A stretch of 64,000 nt of DNA from DATLNF01 sp963765815. GTDB lineage: Bacteria > Actinomycetota > Actinomycetes > BP-191. Of the stretch, positions 32,822-42,729 are shown piece by piece. The notes beneath the pieces are model-generated. The model ran no database searches, was not told the origin of the DNA, and saw only the letters and a program-made list of their open reading frames with translations. The position numbers were made by a program, and so were the translations under genes. The stretch's first letter is position 1, and every line of letters starts with the position of its first letter. The stretch covers positions 620,001 through 684,000 of the forward strand of contig CAVXXT010000003.1 in NCBI GenBank assembly GCA_963765815.1, written 5' to 3'.

Positions 32822-33499
32822 TCAGGGTGCGGTGAGGATTTCGAAAGCAGCGACGCCTTGGTCGCGGAGGGTGGTCGGAACGAGCAACCACGCCGCGCAC
32901 TCGGGATCAGCAAGTTCCTTCGCTCCGCGCACTCGACTGATATCGGTGCGGCTCATCTCTGCCCGCAACTCGAAAGGATCGTCCACGAGGGAGCATATGA
33001 GTGCGAGGTCACGCTCATGTCGGGACTTTTCTCCGGGCAACGTGCAGGCACGGCCCTTGATGACGATCGCACCGAGCAGCGACGGGCGCGGCAAAAGCCC
33101 AACCCGTCCTTGGTGCCGAACTTCGACGAGCTCCGTGCGGTCGAGCGCCTGAGTCCCAGCAGGGACCTCGATCGTCCGGCCAGGCGGCGTCGTCGTGAGG
33201 TCCGTCCTCGGGCCCAGGCCCTCCGGTGCAAGCACGTCCACCGTTACCGGCCGATGCCCGGCTTCCCGCACATATCGGTGCGCGCGACCGTCCGGCGTTA
33301 TCGCCTCAAGTGCGAAGCCGTAGCCCACTAAGGCCGCCACGAGACTACGGAGAGCGGTCTGGTCGGTGCGGACGTCGGCGACGATGTCGCCGTCCTGACT
33401 GATCTGCGGTGGCACCTGGCCGTGCTCTAGGGCGTGCAGCAACACCATCTGCCCTCCGATCAAGGTCCACCGGATTGGCAGTTGACCCAGGTCAAGCAA
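32822..33499 (-). CDS. AbiEii-like nucleotidyltransferase (toxin of a TA pair)
   Basis: 225 residues from TTG, the only start codon after the upstream in-frame stop. The nucleotidyltransferase core is recognisable in RWTLIGGQMVLLHALEHGQ, SQDGDIVADVRT (the DxD-like pair) and LLGAIVIKGRACTLPGEKSRHERDLALICSLV, the last resembling the KxxA...RxKDxxDL region of AbiEii/AbiGii proteins. It follows the HTH-protein gene by 57 bases in the antitoxin-first order of type IV-like systems. The target is unknown. An alternative reading is a housekeeping nucleotidyltransferase, but the position beside att scar C favours TA. Confidence 0.65.
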   Translation of the reverse strand: MLDLGQLPIRWTLIGGQMVLLHALEHGQVPPQISQDGDIVADVRTDQTALRSLVAALVGYGFALEAITPDGRAHRYVREAGHRPVTVDVLAPEGLGPRTDLTTTPPGRTIEVPAGTQALDRTELVEVRHQGRVGLLPRPSLLGAIVIKGRACTLPGEKSRHERDLALICSLVDDPFELRAEMSRTDISRVRGAKELADPECAAWLLVPTTLRDQGVAAFEILTAP

Positions 33500-33556
33500 G
33501 AGGCTCCAGAGTTCGTCGACCGGTGACGCGAGTGGGGGGCAGGGTGACGATGCTCG

Positions 33557-34246
33557 TCACACCACGTCCCGAAGCCTCTCGCGCAGCAACCGTGCCCCTG
33601 CATCGACCGCACGGGGCTCGGGCGACTCGAGCAGATCCGCCGCGAGGGCCGCGGGACCGACCTCACGACTTGCGAACGGCCACACATCTCGCGGCAGTCG
33701 CACCAGCAGGTTGGCGCCTGCTGGAACCCTCTTGGCGTGCCATCGCTCAGCGAGTTTGGACCACTCCGCGGGACGGACGTAGACCTCCGCGATGGGGTCG
33801 AGGCCCATGAGATCCGCGCCGGCGGCGACCGCTCTATTGAGTCCCGCTGGTAGGGCCCCATTCCCATTCGCTTGCAAACGTCGCAGTGCAGCCGGATGGA
33901 CCAGAACCGGCAGTACGTCACTTCGCGAGCGCAGTAGCGCGCGCCATTCGGCGGGGCTTGCGCCGTCGAGTTCGCGCACACGTGCTCGAACCTGGCTTCG
34001 GGCAACCGAAGACAGCCACGGTGCTGAGCCACCGTCGAGGATGTCGAGCAATCCCCACGCGCGCGCAGGCGCCATTGGACGTCCGGACGCCCGCGGGTGC
34101 GCGGACCAGTCCGCGAGGGCGTTGGCGTCGATGAGCCAGAGCCGACCGCTGCGTCGCGCGTTGAGCCGACCGGCACGCAACAACTGCTCGACGCGTGAGC
34201 GGTCAACTTGAAGTCGCGACGCGACTTCGGCTACCGACAGATCCAC
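33557..34246 (-). CDS. HTH-domain protein, probable antitoxin
   Basis: 229 residues from GTG with a strong AAGGAGA site 5 bases upstream. The N-terminus is an excisionase/MerR-like HTH (DLSVAEVASRLQVDRSRVEQLLRAGRLNARRSGRLWLIDANALADW). The remaining ~160 residues form an uncharacterised domain (LDGGSAPWLSSVARSQVRARV, VYVRPAEWSKLAERW) resembling proteins paired with AbiEii-like enzymes. It probably autorepresses through TTCnTGTAA repeats upstream and neutralises the toxin. A perfect 9-bp palindrome (34210-34228) sits within the HTH codons and may be incidental. Confidence 0.65.
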   Translation of the reverse strand: MDLSVAEVASRLQVDRSRVEQLLRAGRLNARRSGRLWLIDANALADWSAHPRASGRPMAPARAWGLLDILDGGSAPWLSSVARSQVRARVRELDGASPAEWRALLRSRSDVLPVLVHPAALRRLQANGNGALPAGLNRAVAAGADLMGLDPIAEVYVRPAEWSKLAERWHAKRVPAGANLLVRLPRDVWPFASREVGPAALAADLLESPEPRAVDAGARLLRERLRDVV

Positions 34247-34255
34247 GAGATCTCC

Positions 34256-34350
34256 TTACAAGAACCCTCCGATTTATCAGAGGCTTCCTGTAATGGTATC
34301 GGCTTAAGAATGGTACATCAAGCATCCGGTTGAACGGATGCTTCATGTAA
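34256..34350. promoter_or_regulatory. TTCnTGTAA repeats and hairpin upstream of the TA operon
   Basis: Three copies of TTCnTGTAA occur: 34256-34264 (minus strand, TTCTTGTAA), 34285-34293 (TTCCTGTAA) and 34342-34350 (TTCATGTAA). A 13-base inverted repeat with one mismatch, ACATCAAGCATCC / GGATGCTTCATGT, spans 34315-34348. The stretch is AT-richer than its surroundings, as expected of a promoter with operators. 34351-34523 shows nothing further that I can assign, though it must contain the galT promoter. Confidence 0.55.
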
Positions 34351-34523
34351 GACTACGCGTGCCGCTGGGCGACAGCCAATGCATCGGACCTTGTAGCCGT
34401 CCGCGGAGGCCGCAACGCGGCGTCAGGCCTGGACCAGGGACGGATGGCCGTGCGCCGCGCGGCGGGCGCCGAGCCGCGAGATTTGTTAGAAGATGTGCGC
34501 TACGCCACGAACGGACATTGCCG

Positions 34524-34678
34524 ATGACAGCCGAGCCGCCTCAGCCAGATGAGATCGCCGAACCCGCCCCGCCCGGCCCGGCTTCGTCGGGCCGGCGCGT
34601 GGTGGGCGGTGTTCTGACCCGCCGCGACGAGGTCAAGGACGACGGGCGGCGCATCTCCTTCTATGACCAGATCACCGC

Positions 34679-34682
<4 letters not shown>
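34524..34682 (+). CDS. Small conserved-type hypothetical protein ahead of galT
   Basis: 52 residues: a Pro/Glu-rich N-terminus and a basic RRVVGGVLTRRDEVKDDGRRISFYDQI end. Its stop overlaps the galT GTG by 4 bases (GTGA), so it is likely translated as the first gene of the galactose operon. No domain is recognised. Confidence 0.5.
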
Positions 34683-35664
<982 letters not shown>

Positions 35665-35668
<4 letters not shown>

Positions 35669-36819
35669 CGGGCGAAATCATTCCCGCGGCGTACCGCAGG
35701 TTCCAAGGTAGGTACGGCGGTCGGCCCGACGGCCAGTGGACCGCGCCCGGTCGGGTCAACCTCATCGGGGAGCACACCGACTACTCCGGCGGCTTCGTCC
35801 TGCCGATCGCGATCGACCGGCGGACCGGCGTCACCGCCCGGTCCCGCGACGACGGCGTGTTCAGGGTCAGCTCGGCACAGCTCGGGGACGCCCCCGCCGT
35901 CGTCGTGGCCGACCTCGAGCCGGGGCCGATGGCCGGCTGGTGGGCGTACGCCCACGGGATGGCCTGGGCGTTGCGGGAGCTCGGGGTGTCACCGCTCGGC
36001 GCCGACGTCCTCATCGACACCGATGTGCCCCTGGGCGCCGGCCTGTCGTCGAGCGCGGCGCTGGAGGTGGCCGTCGGCCGGGCGCTCGCCGACCTCGCCG
36101 GCGCCCTCGTCGAGCCGGCCGCTCTCGCGATGTGCGCACAGCGGGCCGAGCGGACGTGGACCGGCACCCCTTGCGGAGTGATGGATCAGATGGCCTCGAG
36201 CTGCGCCCGCGCCGGGCATGCGCTCCTGATCGACACGCTCTCCCTCGACATCGAGCACGTCCCGTTCGACCTCGAGGCTCGGGGGCTGGAGATCGCCGTC
36301 GTCGACACGCGCGTCCGGCACGCGCACGCCGGCGGGGAGTACCCGCGCCGGGTCGAGCAGTGCGCGGCCGCAGCAGCGGTCCTGGGGGTCGAGCGGCTGC
36401 GTGAGGCCACCCCGGAGTCGGTCGATGCCGCTGCTGACCGGCTCGGCGAGTTGCTCCACCGACGAGCTCGGCACGTGGTGACCGAGAACGCCCGGGTCCT
36501 CGAGGCAGCGACGATCATGCGGCAAGGAAGCCTCGAGGACATTGGCCCGCTGCTCGCAGCGTCCCACGCGTCACTCCGGGACGACTTCGAGGTGTCCGTC
36601 GCCGAACTCGACACCGCCGTGGCGGCGGCGCTGGCAGCGGGCGCCCTCGCCGCGCGCATGACCGGCGGCGGCTTCGGCGGCTCGGCCATCGCGCTCGTCG
36701 AGGCCGGGCGCGCCACGGCGCTCGCCGCATCCGTGCGTGATGCGTTCGAGGAGGCCGGCTTCCGAGTGCCGGAGGTCTTCACCGCCGGGCCCGCCGGCGG
36801 TGCTAGGAGGCAGTGGTGA
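35665..36819 (+). CDS. galK: Galactokinase
   Basis: 384 residues from the GTG overlapping the galT stop. GHMP-kinase motifs are all present: APGRVNLIGEHTDYSGGFVLP (galactokinase signature), PLGAGLSSSAALEVAVG (ATP loop) and ARMTGGGFGGSAIALVE. It phosphorylates galactose to galactose-1-phosphate for GalT. Its stop overlaps the start of the M24-fold gene, which has AGGAGG 5 bases upstream. Confidence 0.93.
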
Positions 36820-37886
36820 GCGAGCTGACGGAGAAGCGGCGACGGGTTCACGACCTGCTGGCCGCGCTCGACCTGGACGCCCTGGTGCTGCGCAGCCCGG
36901 GCAACGTCGCGTGGTACACGGGCGGCGGACGGAGCCACGTCCTCGCTCTGCAGGACGTCGGCACGGTCGACCTGGTCGTGACGGCCGGCGGGGAGCGCGT
37001 GGTGGTGCCGCGCAACGAGGTCGACCGGATGCTTTCGGAGGAGCTCGGCGAGCTCGACCCGGACGTCCACGTCGTCGGCTGGGCGGAGGACCGCGTGGCG
37101 GCGCTGCCGAGTGGCCCCCGGGTCGGGTTCGACGTCGCGCCGCCCGGAGCGCGGGACGTCGCAGGCGATGTCGAGGTGCTGCGCAGGTCGCTCACGACGT
37201 GGGAAGTGGACCGCTACCGCTCGCTCGGCAGGGATGTCGCCAAGGTCTTCACCGACGTGGTGTCGGACGCCGAGCCGAACGACACGGAGCGGGCGCTGGC
37301 CGCCGCGCTCGGCGGTGCGCTGCTCGAGATCGGCGCCGACCCGATCGTCCTGCTGGTGGGCGGCGAGCCGCGGATCGCGAAGCACCGCCACCCGCTGCCG
37401 ACCACCGGAAGACTGGGCGGCCTTGCCATGGTCGTTGCCTGCGCCCGGCGGGACGGCCTCGTCGCGGCGCTCACCCGGCTGGTGGCCTTCGGCGGTCTCA
37501 CGCCGGAGCTGACCGACTCGTACGCGCGCCTGCTCGAGGTCGAGCGGGCGTTCCTCGAGGCGACGCGCCCGGGCAGAGACGTCGGCTCTGCCTACCGATC
37601 CGGTGCGGCGGCGTACGCCGTGCACGGCTTCCCCGCCGACGAGGCGGAGCGGCATCACCAGGGCGGGCCCATCGGCTACTTCGCCCGTGACTACGTGGCG
37701 ACCGCGGACACCTCGGCGGTCGTGGCGACGGCGCAGGCCTTCGCCTGGAACCCCAGCGTGCCCTCGTTGAAGGTCGAGGACACCGTTCTGGCCGGATCAG
37801 ACTCGACGGAGGTGCTCACCGTCGACCCCCGGTGGCCGACGGCTATCGTCGGGGGCCTGGCCCGGCCGCTCGTCCTCTCGCAGTAG
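36816..37886 (+). CDS. M24-fold (creatinase/aminopeptidase P-like) protein lacking metal ligands
   Basis: 356 residues from GTG 36816, which has AGGAGG 5 bases upstream. The creatinase N-domain (RRRVHDLLAALDLDALVLRSPGNVAWYTGGG) and the pita-bread fold are recognisable. Of the five metal ligands of aminopeptidase P, the two Asp positions align with Ala-rich sequence (MVVACARRDGLVAALTR). The first Glu site reads Asn (FAWNPSV). Only the His (HHQGGPIGY) and last Glu (LKVEDTVL) remain. It may be a metal-independent hydrolase like creatinase, or a pseudoenzyme. Coupling to galK suggests a sugar-related role, which is inference. Confidence 0.7.
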   Translation: MSELTEKRRRVHDLLAALDLDALVLRSPGNVAWYTGGGRSHVLALQDVGTVDLVVTAGGERVVVPRNEVDRMLSEELGELDPDVHVVGWAEDRVAALPSGPRVGFDVAPPGARDVAGDVEVLRRSLTTWEVDRYRSLGRDVAKVFTDVVSDAEPNDTERALAAALGGALLEIGADPIVLLVGGEPRIAKHRHPLPTTGRLGGLAMVVACARRDGLVAALTRLVAFGGLTPELTDSYARLLEVERAFLEATRPGRDVGSAYRSGAAAYAVHGFPADEAERHHQGGPIGYFARDYVATADTSAVVATAQAFAWNPSVPSLKVEDTVLAGSDSTEVLTVDPRWPTAIVGGLARPLVLSQ

Positions 37887-37901
37887 CGGACCCGACCGCG
37901 C

Positions 37902-39569
37902 TCAGTCGAACTCACCTGCTGCTAGGCGGGCGCGCAGCTCCGAGCGGCGGATCTTGCCGGACACCGTCTTCGGCAGCGCGTCGACGAAGTGCACCTCGCG
38001 CGGGTACTTGTACGGCGCCGTCACGGTCTTCACGTGGTCGGCGAGCTCTGTCGCGAGCTCGGGGGAGCCGGCGTACCCGTCCGCCAGAATGACGAATGCA
38101 GTGACCCGCTCGGTCCGCTCCGGATCGGGCCGGCCGACGACCGCCGCCTCGACGACGGCAGGGTGCTCGACCAGCGCGCTCTCCACCTCGAACGGGCCGA
38201 TCCGGTACGCCGACGACGTGATCACGTCGTCCGATCGACCCTCGAACCAGAAGTAGCCGTCCTCGTCCTTCGCCGCCTTGTCGCCGGTGAAGTACCAGCC
38301 GTCGCGGAACACCAACGCCGTGGCTGCCGGGTCGCCGACGTACTCGCGGAACAGGCCGAGCGGCCGCGGCTCGGTACGCACCGCGATGTTGCCCACCTCG
38401 CCCACGGGGACCGGTCCGCCGAAGTCGTCGACGACGTCGACGTCGTAGCCGGGCGCAGGCTTGCCCATCGACCCGGGACGAACGGGGACGCACCGGTAGT
38501 TAGCGACCAGGTTGGTCGTCTCGCTCTGGCCGTAGCCGTCGTAGACCGTGAGCCCGCCGGTGCCCTCGCGCCACGCACGGATCACCTCGGGGTTGAGCGG
38601 CTCGCCGGCCGAGGTGCAATGCCGGAGTCGCGACAGGTCGTGCGCGGTGAGGTCGGCCTGGACGAGCAGTCGGTAGAGCGTCGGCGGCGCGCAGAACGAC
38701 GTGATCCCGTGCCGCGAGACGGTCGAGAGGATCGTGTCGGCGTCGGGCTTGCCGAGCGCGACCTGCACGACGGCGACCCGCTCGTGCCACTGGCCGAACA
38801 GCCCGCCCCATGCCGCCTTCGCCCAGCCGGTGTCGCTGACCGTCCAGTGCAGGTCACCGGGCCGCAGGTCCTGCCAGAAGCGGGCGGTGATGACGTGCCC
38901 GAGCCCGTACGACGCCTGGGTGTGCAGCACCATCTTCGGGTGCGCGACCGTGCCGCTGGTGAAGTAGACGAGCAGCGGGTCGTCAGCGGCACTGGGGTCG
39001 GGGTCGGTCGGGCCGTCGCCCGCCGCGGCGCAGAGGTCGCCGAACAAGAGCCAGCCGTCACGAGGCTCCGGCGAGCCGACGCAGATCCGGTGTGCGACGT
39101 CGACGCCGCCGGCGAGTGCGTCGTCCACCTTGTCAGCGCCGGCCGCGTCGGTGACCACGACGGTCGCACCGCCCGCGCGCAGGCGGTAGTCGATGTCCTT
39201 CGCCGTCAGCAGGCTGGGGCCGGGCATCGGCACCACGCCGAGGCGGATCGCGCCGAGCATCACGGCGTACCACTCGGGCATCCGCGGGAGCATCACGAAC
39301 ACCCGGTCGCCCTTCCCGACGCCGAGGTCGGTCAGCGCCCGCGCGAAGATCCGCGACTCGCGGGCCAAGTCGGACGCACTGTGCCGGGAGACCTCCGCTC
39401 CCGCGCCGTCGAGGGAGAGCAGCGCGAGGGCTCCGGCGTCTTCGGCAGCCCACCGCTCGACGATGTCGAGGACCGGGTTGAAGCGGGTCGGCACGTCGAG
39501 GACGAAGTCGCGGCGGGCCTGCTCGTGGTTGGTGAACGTGGGGTCGGACTCGCGCGTGGGAGCGCTCAT
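37902..39569 (-). CDS. Acyl-CoA synthetase (AMP-forming, medium-chain/aromatic type)
   Basis: About 555 residues from ATG 39569, with GGAGGAG 5 bases upstream. ANL-superfamily motifs: LLVYFTSGTVAHPKMVLHT (P-loop-like A3), YDGYGQSETTNL (A5), GWYFTGDKAAKDEDGYFWFEGRSDDVI (A7-A8) and PKTVSGKIRRSELR (A10 Lys). The FTSGTVAHPK variant is typical of medium-chain and phenylalkanoate acyl-CoA synthetases. It would activate a carboxylic acid with CoA and ATP. The substrate is unknown; released phenolic acids from the esterases encoded further on are one possibility. It is convergent with the M24-fold gene. Confidence 0.88.
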   Translation of the reverse strand: MSAPTRESDPTFTNHEQARRDFVLDVPTRFNPVLDIVERWAAEDAGALALLSLDGAGAEVSRHSASDLARESRIFARALTDLGVGKGDRVFVMLPRMPEWYAVMLGAIRLGVVPMPGPSLLTAKDIDYRLRAGGATVVVTDAAGADKVDDALAGGVDVAHRICVGSPEPRDGWLLFGDLCAAAGDGPTDPDPSAADDPLLVYFTSGTVAHPKMVLHTQASYGLGHVITARFWQDLRPGDLHWTVSDTGWAKAAWGGLFGQWHERVAVVQVALGKPDADTILSTVSRHGITSFCAPPTLYRLLVQADLTAHDLSRLRHCTSAGEPLNPEVIRAWREGTGGLTVYDGYGQSETTNLVANYRCVPVRPGSMGKPAPGYDVDVVDDFGGPVPVGEVGNIAVRTEPRPLGLFREYVGDPAATALVFRDGWYFTGDKAAKDEDGYFWFEGRSDDVITSSAYRIGPFEVESALVEHPAVVEAAVVGRPDPERTERVTAFVILADGYAGSPELATELADHVKTVTAPYKYPREVHFVDALPKTVSGKIRRSELRARLAAGEFD

Positions 39570-39690
39570 CACTTCTCCTCCGCGCGCAGGGCTGCCGAGC
39601 CGCGACGTTCGATCGTGCGAAGTCTTCCATGATCGGACATAGCCGACCAGATGCGCGATAGCCTCGGGCGAACTGCGGTTGAGGGGTGTC

Positions 39691-41310
39691 GTGTTGGCGG
39701 TTCAGGGCCCGGTCCGCGCGGAGGACCACCGTGTCGCGATGCGCGACGGGGTCGAGCTGGCCACCGACGTCGTGCGGCCGGACGACGGCGACCGGCACCC
39801 CGTGCTGCTGGTCCGCACGCCGTACAGCCGGCAGGGGCTTCGCGAGTTCTACGACCCGATCCGCTGGGCCCGCGAGGGGTGGGCGGTCGTGCTGCAGGAC
39901 GTCCGCGGCCGCTTCGACTCCACGGGCGACTTCCGGCCCTTCCATCAGGAGGCGGACGACGGCTACGACTGCCTCGAGTGGTGCGCGACGCAGTCGTGGT
40001 CGGACGGGCGGGTGGCGATGGCCGGCCTGTCCTACAACGGCGTCACGCAGTGGCAGGCCGCGGCCGCCCGGCACCCGGCTCTCAAGGCCATCTCGCCCGG
40101 CGTCACCGCGGCGTCGTACCGCGACGACTGGTTCTACGAGGGCGACGCCTTCCAGCTCGGCTTCCCGACGGGGTGGGCCGCGATGCTCGCTGCCAGCGCG
40201 ACCGACTCAGGTCGCCGGAACGCCAAGCAGGCGCTGAAGCTCGCGCAGAGCTGGGACCGCCTGCTCACAGATCCGCGGGCTCAGGAGCGGCTGGGTGAGC
40301 TGTTCCCGGACTACGCCCGATGGCGCGACACCTCGGACACCTCCTACTGGCGACCGATCGACGTCACCTCGTCCTTCAAGCGGCTCGACGTCGCCGCCTG
40401 GCACCTCGCCGGCTGGTACGACGTGTTCTGCGAGAGCACGCTGGCGGCGTACTCGTTGCTGCGGTCGTCGGCGGCGTCGGCGTACGCGAAGCGCAGCCAG
40501 CGCCTCGTCGTCGGACCCTGGACCCATGTCGGCATCTACCAGCAGGCCGGCGCCGAGGTCGACTTCGGTCTCGCCGGGAGCGGTCTGCTGCAGGCGCTGC
40601 CGGACGAGATGCGCGACTTCCTCCGCGGCGCGATCGACCGCGAGGAGGTCAAGGGCGGGGTCTCCGTCTTCGTCATGGGACGCAACGAGTGGCGTGAGCT
40701 CGAGGCTTGGCCTCCCGCCGGCGCGGACCTGCTGGTCCACCTCGACGGCGGAGAGGCGGCGAACGGCCTCGCGGGCGACGGGACGCTCGTCTTCGACGCA
40801 CCTTCGCAGCCGCGCCGCGACCACTTCTCGCACGACCCGGGCGACCCCGTCCCGACCCGCGGCGGACGGACCCTCAACCCGGTGCTGCCGCCGGCGGGCC
40901 CGCTCGACCAGCGCCCGGTCGAGGCCCGACCGGACGTCGTCGTCTACACCAGCGCGCCGCTGCGCCGCGATCTGACTGTGATCGGCACCGTGACGGCGTC
41001 GATCGCCTTCGCGTCGACCGCCGATCGGGCCGACGTGACGGTCAAGCTGTGCGACGTCCACCCCGACGGGCGCTCGATCAACGTCGTCGACGGCGTGCGA
41101 CGGGTCGACCTGACGCCCGGTCGTCGCCGCGCCGTCGCGGTACGGGTCGGGTCGACGGCGATGGTGTTCAAGCGCGGGCACCGACTTCGCGTCGAGGTCG
41201 CCTCGTCGAGCTTCCCGCGCATCGACCTGCTGCCGGCGGCGGAGCAGACCGTCTACACCGGCGGCGCCCGGCCTTCGTCGTACCTGACCCTCCCCCTCGC
41301 CCCCGCCTGA
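39691..41310 (+). CDS. Cytosolic CocE/NonD-family hydrolase
   Basis: 539 residues from GTG 39691 (TTG 39679 is an alternative). There is no signal peptide. The S15/CocE order is complete: HRVAMRDGVELATDVVRP, VVLQDVRGRFDSTGDF, nucleophile motif MAGLSYNGVTQW, WHLAGWYDVFCEST with the acid, and VVGPWTHVG with the His, then a C-terminal jelly-roll domain with LRRDLTVIGTVTASIAFAST. It hydrolyses an ester or acyl bond. It is divergent from the acyl-CoA synthetase gene (121 bases) and convergent with rhaB (3 bases). Confidence 0.87.
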   Translation: MLAVQGPVRAEDHRVAMRDGVELATDVVRPDDGDRHPVLLVRTPYSRQGLREFYDPIRWAREGWAVVLQDVRGRFDSTGDFRPFHQEADDGYDCLEWCATQSWSDGRVAMAGLSYNGVTQWQAAAARHPALKAISPGVTAASYRDDWFYEGDAFQLGFPTGWAAMLAASATDSGRRNAKQALKLAQSWDRLLTDPRAQERLGELFPDYARWRDTSDTSYWRPIDVTSSFKRLDVAAWHLAGWYDVFCESTLAAYSLLRSSAASAYAKRSQRLVVGPWTHVGIYQQAGAEVDFGLAGSGLLQALPDEMRDFLRGAIDREEVKGGVSVFVMGRNEWRELEAWPPAGADLLVHLDGGEAANGLAGDGTLVFDAPSQPRRDHFSHDPGDPVPTRGGRTLNPVLPPAGPLDQRPVEARPDVVVYTSAPLRRDLTVIGTVTASIAFASTADRADVTVKLCDVHPDGRSINVVDGVRRVDLTPGRRRAVAVRVGSTAMVFKRGHRLRVEVASSSFPRIDLLPAAEQTVYTGGARPSSYLTLPLAPA

Positions 41311-41313
41311 TCC

Positions 41314-42654
41314 CTAGAGGGACGCGAGGGCAGCGCGGGCGGTGGGGAGGTCGGGGTAGACGCCGAGGGCGATGCCCTGGACCAGCGCGTTGCCCAGCGC
41401 GGTGGCCTCGGCCGGGCCGACCCGCACCGGTACGCCGACGGCCTCCCTCAGCAGCCGCACCAGCAGCGGCAGCCGGCCACCACCGCCGAGCAGGTCCACC
41501 CCGCTGACCGGTCGCGCGGACAGGTGCGCGAGCTCGTCGACCACCCGCGCGGCGCCCGCGGCGATCGAGTCCAGGATGCAGCGCACCACGACAGCGCGGT
41601 CGGCGTCAGCGGGGAGGCCGGCCGCCGCGCAGACCTCGGCCGCCATGTCTGCCGGCGCGAGGAAGCGCTGGTCGGTCGCGTCGACCACCGGACCGCCGCC
41701 GCCCACTGCGTCGGCCGCCTCCGCCAGAGCCGCGACCGGCGGGTCGCCCCAGGCCGGCCGGCACGCCTCGATCATCCCCAGGCCGACGACGTTCTTCAGC
41801 AGCCGGACCCCGCCGAGCGCACCGCGCTCGTTTGAGAAGTTGCCGGCCGCGGCCGCGACCGACGTGTCCGGTCCGGCTCGCTCGGCGCCGACGAGCAGCC
41901 AGCTGCCGCTCGAGACGAAGACCGAGTCCGGTGCCGGGTCGCCCGGCCGCGCGACCACCGCCGACGCGGTGTCATGCCCGCCGACCAGGTGCAGCGGCAC
42001 CCCCCGCCACTCCCCCACCCGGGTGCCCGCAACGAGCAAGTCGGGCAGCAGCGACCGACGTACGCCGATCTCGGACAGCAGCTCCGCGCTCCACGTGCCT
42101 GTCGCCAGGTCGACGAGCCCGGAGGTCGCGGCACTGGTCGCCTCCCCCACGGGATCCGCGCCGAGCGCGAGCAGCATGAGCTCGGGCAGCATCAGCAGCC
42201 GCGCGGCGCGGTCGAGCTCCTCGCGGTCGTGCGCGGCGAGCTGGAACACCGTGTTGATGCCCATCAGCTGGATGCCCGTGGTCTCGTAGAGCCGAGCTCG
42301 GCCGAGGCGGTCGGCGACGACGGCCCACTCCGCGGTGCGCTCACTTCGGTAGCTGTGCGGCGGCGACAGCAGCTCTCCCGCGTCGTCGATCAGGCCGTAG
42401 TCGACGCCCCACGCGTCGACGCCGATCGAGTCGACCGGACCCATCGCCACGCCGGCCGCCAGCCCGCTGAGCACCTCGCTGACGAGCCGGTCCCAGTCCC
42501 AGCGCAAGGACCCGTCGGCGCAGCGCACCGGCGCGTGGGCGTAGCGGTGCAGCACGTCCAGCCGTGGTGCGCCGTCGTCCGGCAGCTCGACCGCGGCGAC
42601 CCGCACTGACGTCGCGCCGAGATCGACCGCGAGCACCCGCGCGGAGCGCGCCAT
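41314..42654 (-). CDS. rhaB: Rhamnulokinase
   Basis: 446 residues. FGGY-kinase features: VLAVDLGATSVRVAAVEL (phosphate 1), SIGVDAWGVDYGLIDDAGELL (RhaB-like sugar loop), LVGGHDTASAVVA and VFVSSGSWLLVGAE, then LLGGGGRLPLLVRLLREA in the adenosine lobe. It phosphorylates L-rhamnulose to rhamnulose-1-phosphate. ATG 42654 is taken; GTG 42660 lies closer to the AGGAGG site and is possible. The gene is divergent from the GH127 gene and shares an operator-like palindrome with it. Confidence 0.9.
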   Translation of the reverse strand: MARSARVLAVDLGATSVRVAAVELPDDGAPRLDVLHRYAHAPVRCADGSLRWDWDRLVSEVLSGLAAGVAMGPVDSIGVDAWGVDYGLIDDAGELLSPPHSYRSERTAEWAVVADRLGRARLYETTGIQLMGINTVFQLAAHDREELDRAARLLMLPELMLLALGADPVGEATSAATSGLVDLATGTWSAELLSEIGVRRSLLPDLLVAGTRVGEWRGVPLHLVGGHDTASAVVARPGDPAPDSVFVSSGSWLLVGAERAGPDTSVAAAAGNFSNERGALGGVRLLKNVVGLGMIEACRPAWGDPPVAALAEAADAVGGGGPVVDATDQRFLAPADMAAEVCAAAGLPADADRAVVVRCILDSIAAGAARVVDELAHLSARPVSGVDLLGGGGRLPLLVRLLREAVGVPVRVGPAEATALGNALVQGIALGVYPDLPTARAALASL

Positions 42655-42695
42655 CCGCACCGCACCTCCTCTCGCATCGGGGCGTGCGACAGTCT

Positions 42696-42719
42696 TACCG
42701 TCCCAGCGAGCGGACGGTA
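42696..42719. promoter_or_regulatory. Palindromic operator between rhaB and the GH127 gene
   Basis: TACCGTCC (42696-42703) and GGACGGTA (42712-42719) form a perfect 8-bp inverted repeat with an 8-base spacer, 11 bases before the GH127 start. A LacI- or DeoR-type regulator could control both divergent genes from it. Confidence 0.55.
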
Positions 42720-42729
42720 TCGTGCGAAC

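Noticed and set aside
34210..34228. Perfect palindrome GAAGTCGCG-A-CGCGACTTC inside the HTH gene
   Set aside because: It lies within codons for the recognition helix of the protein and is most simply explained by coding sequence; an intragenic operator cannot be excluded but is unsupported.
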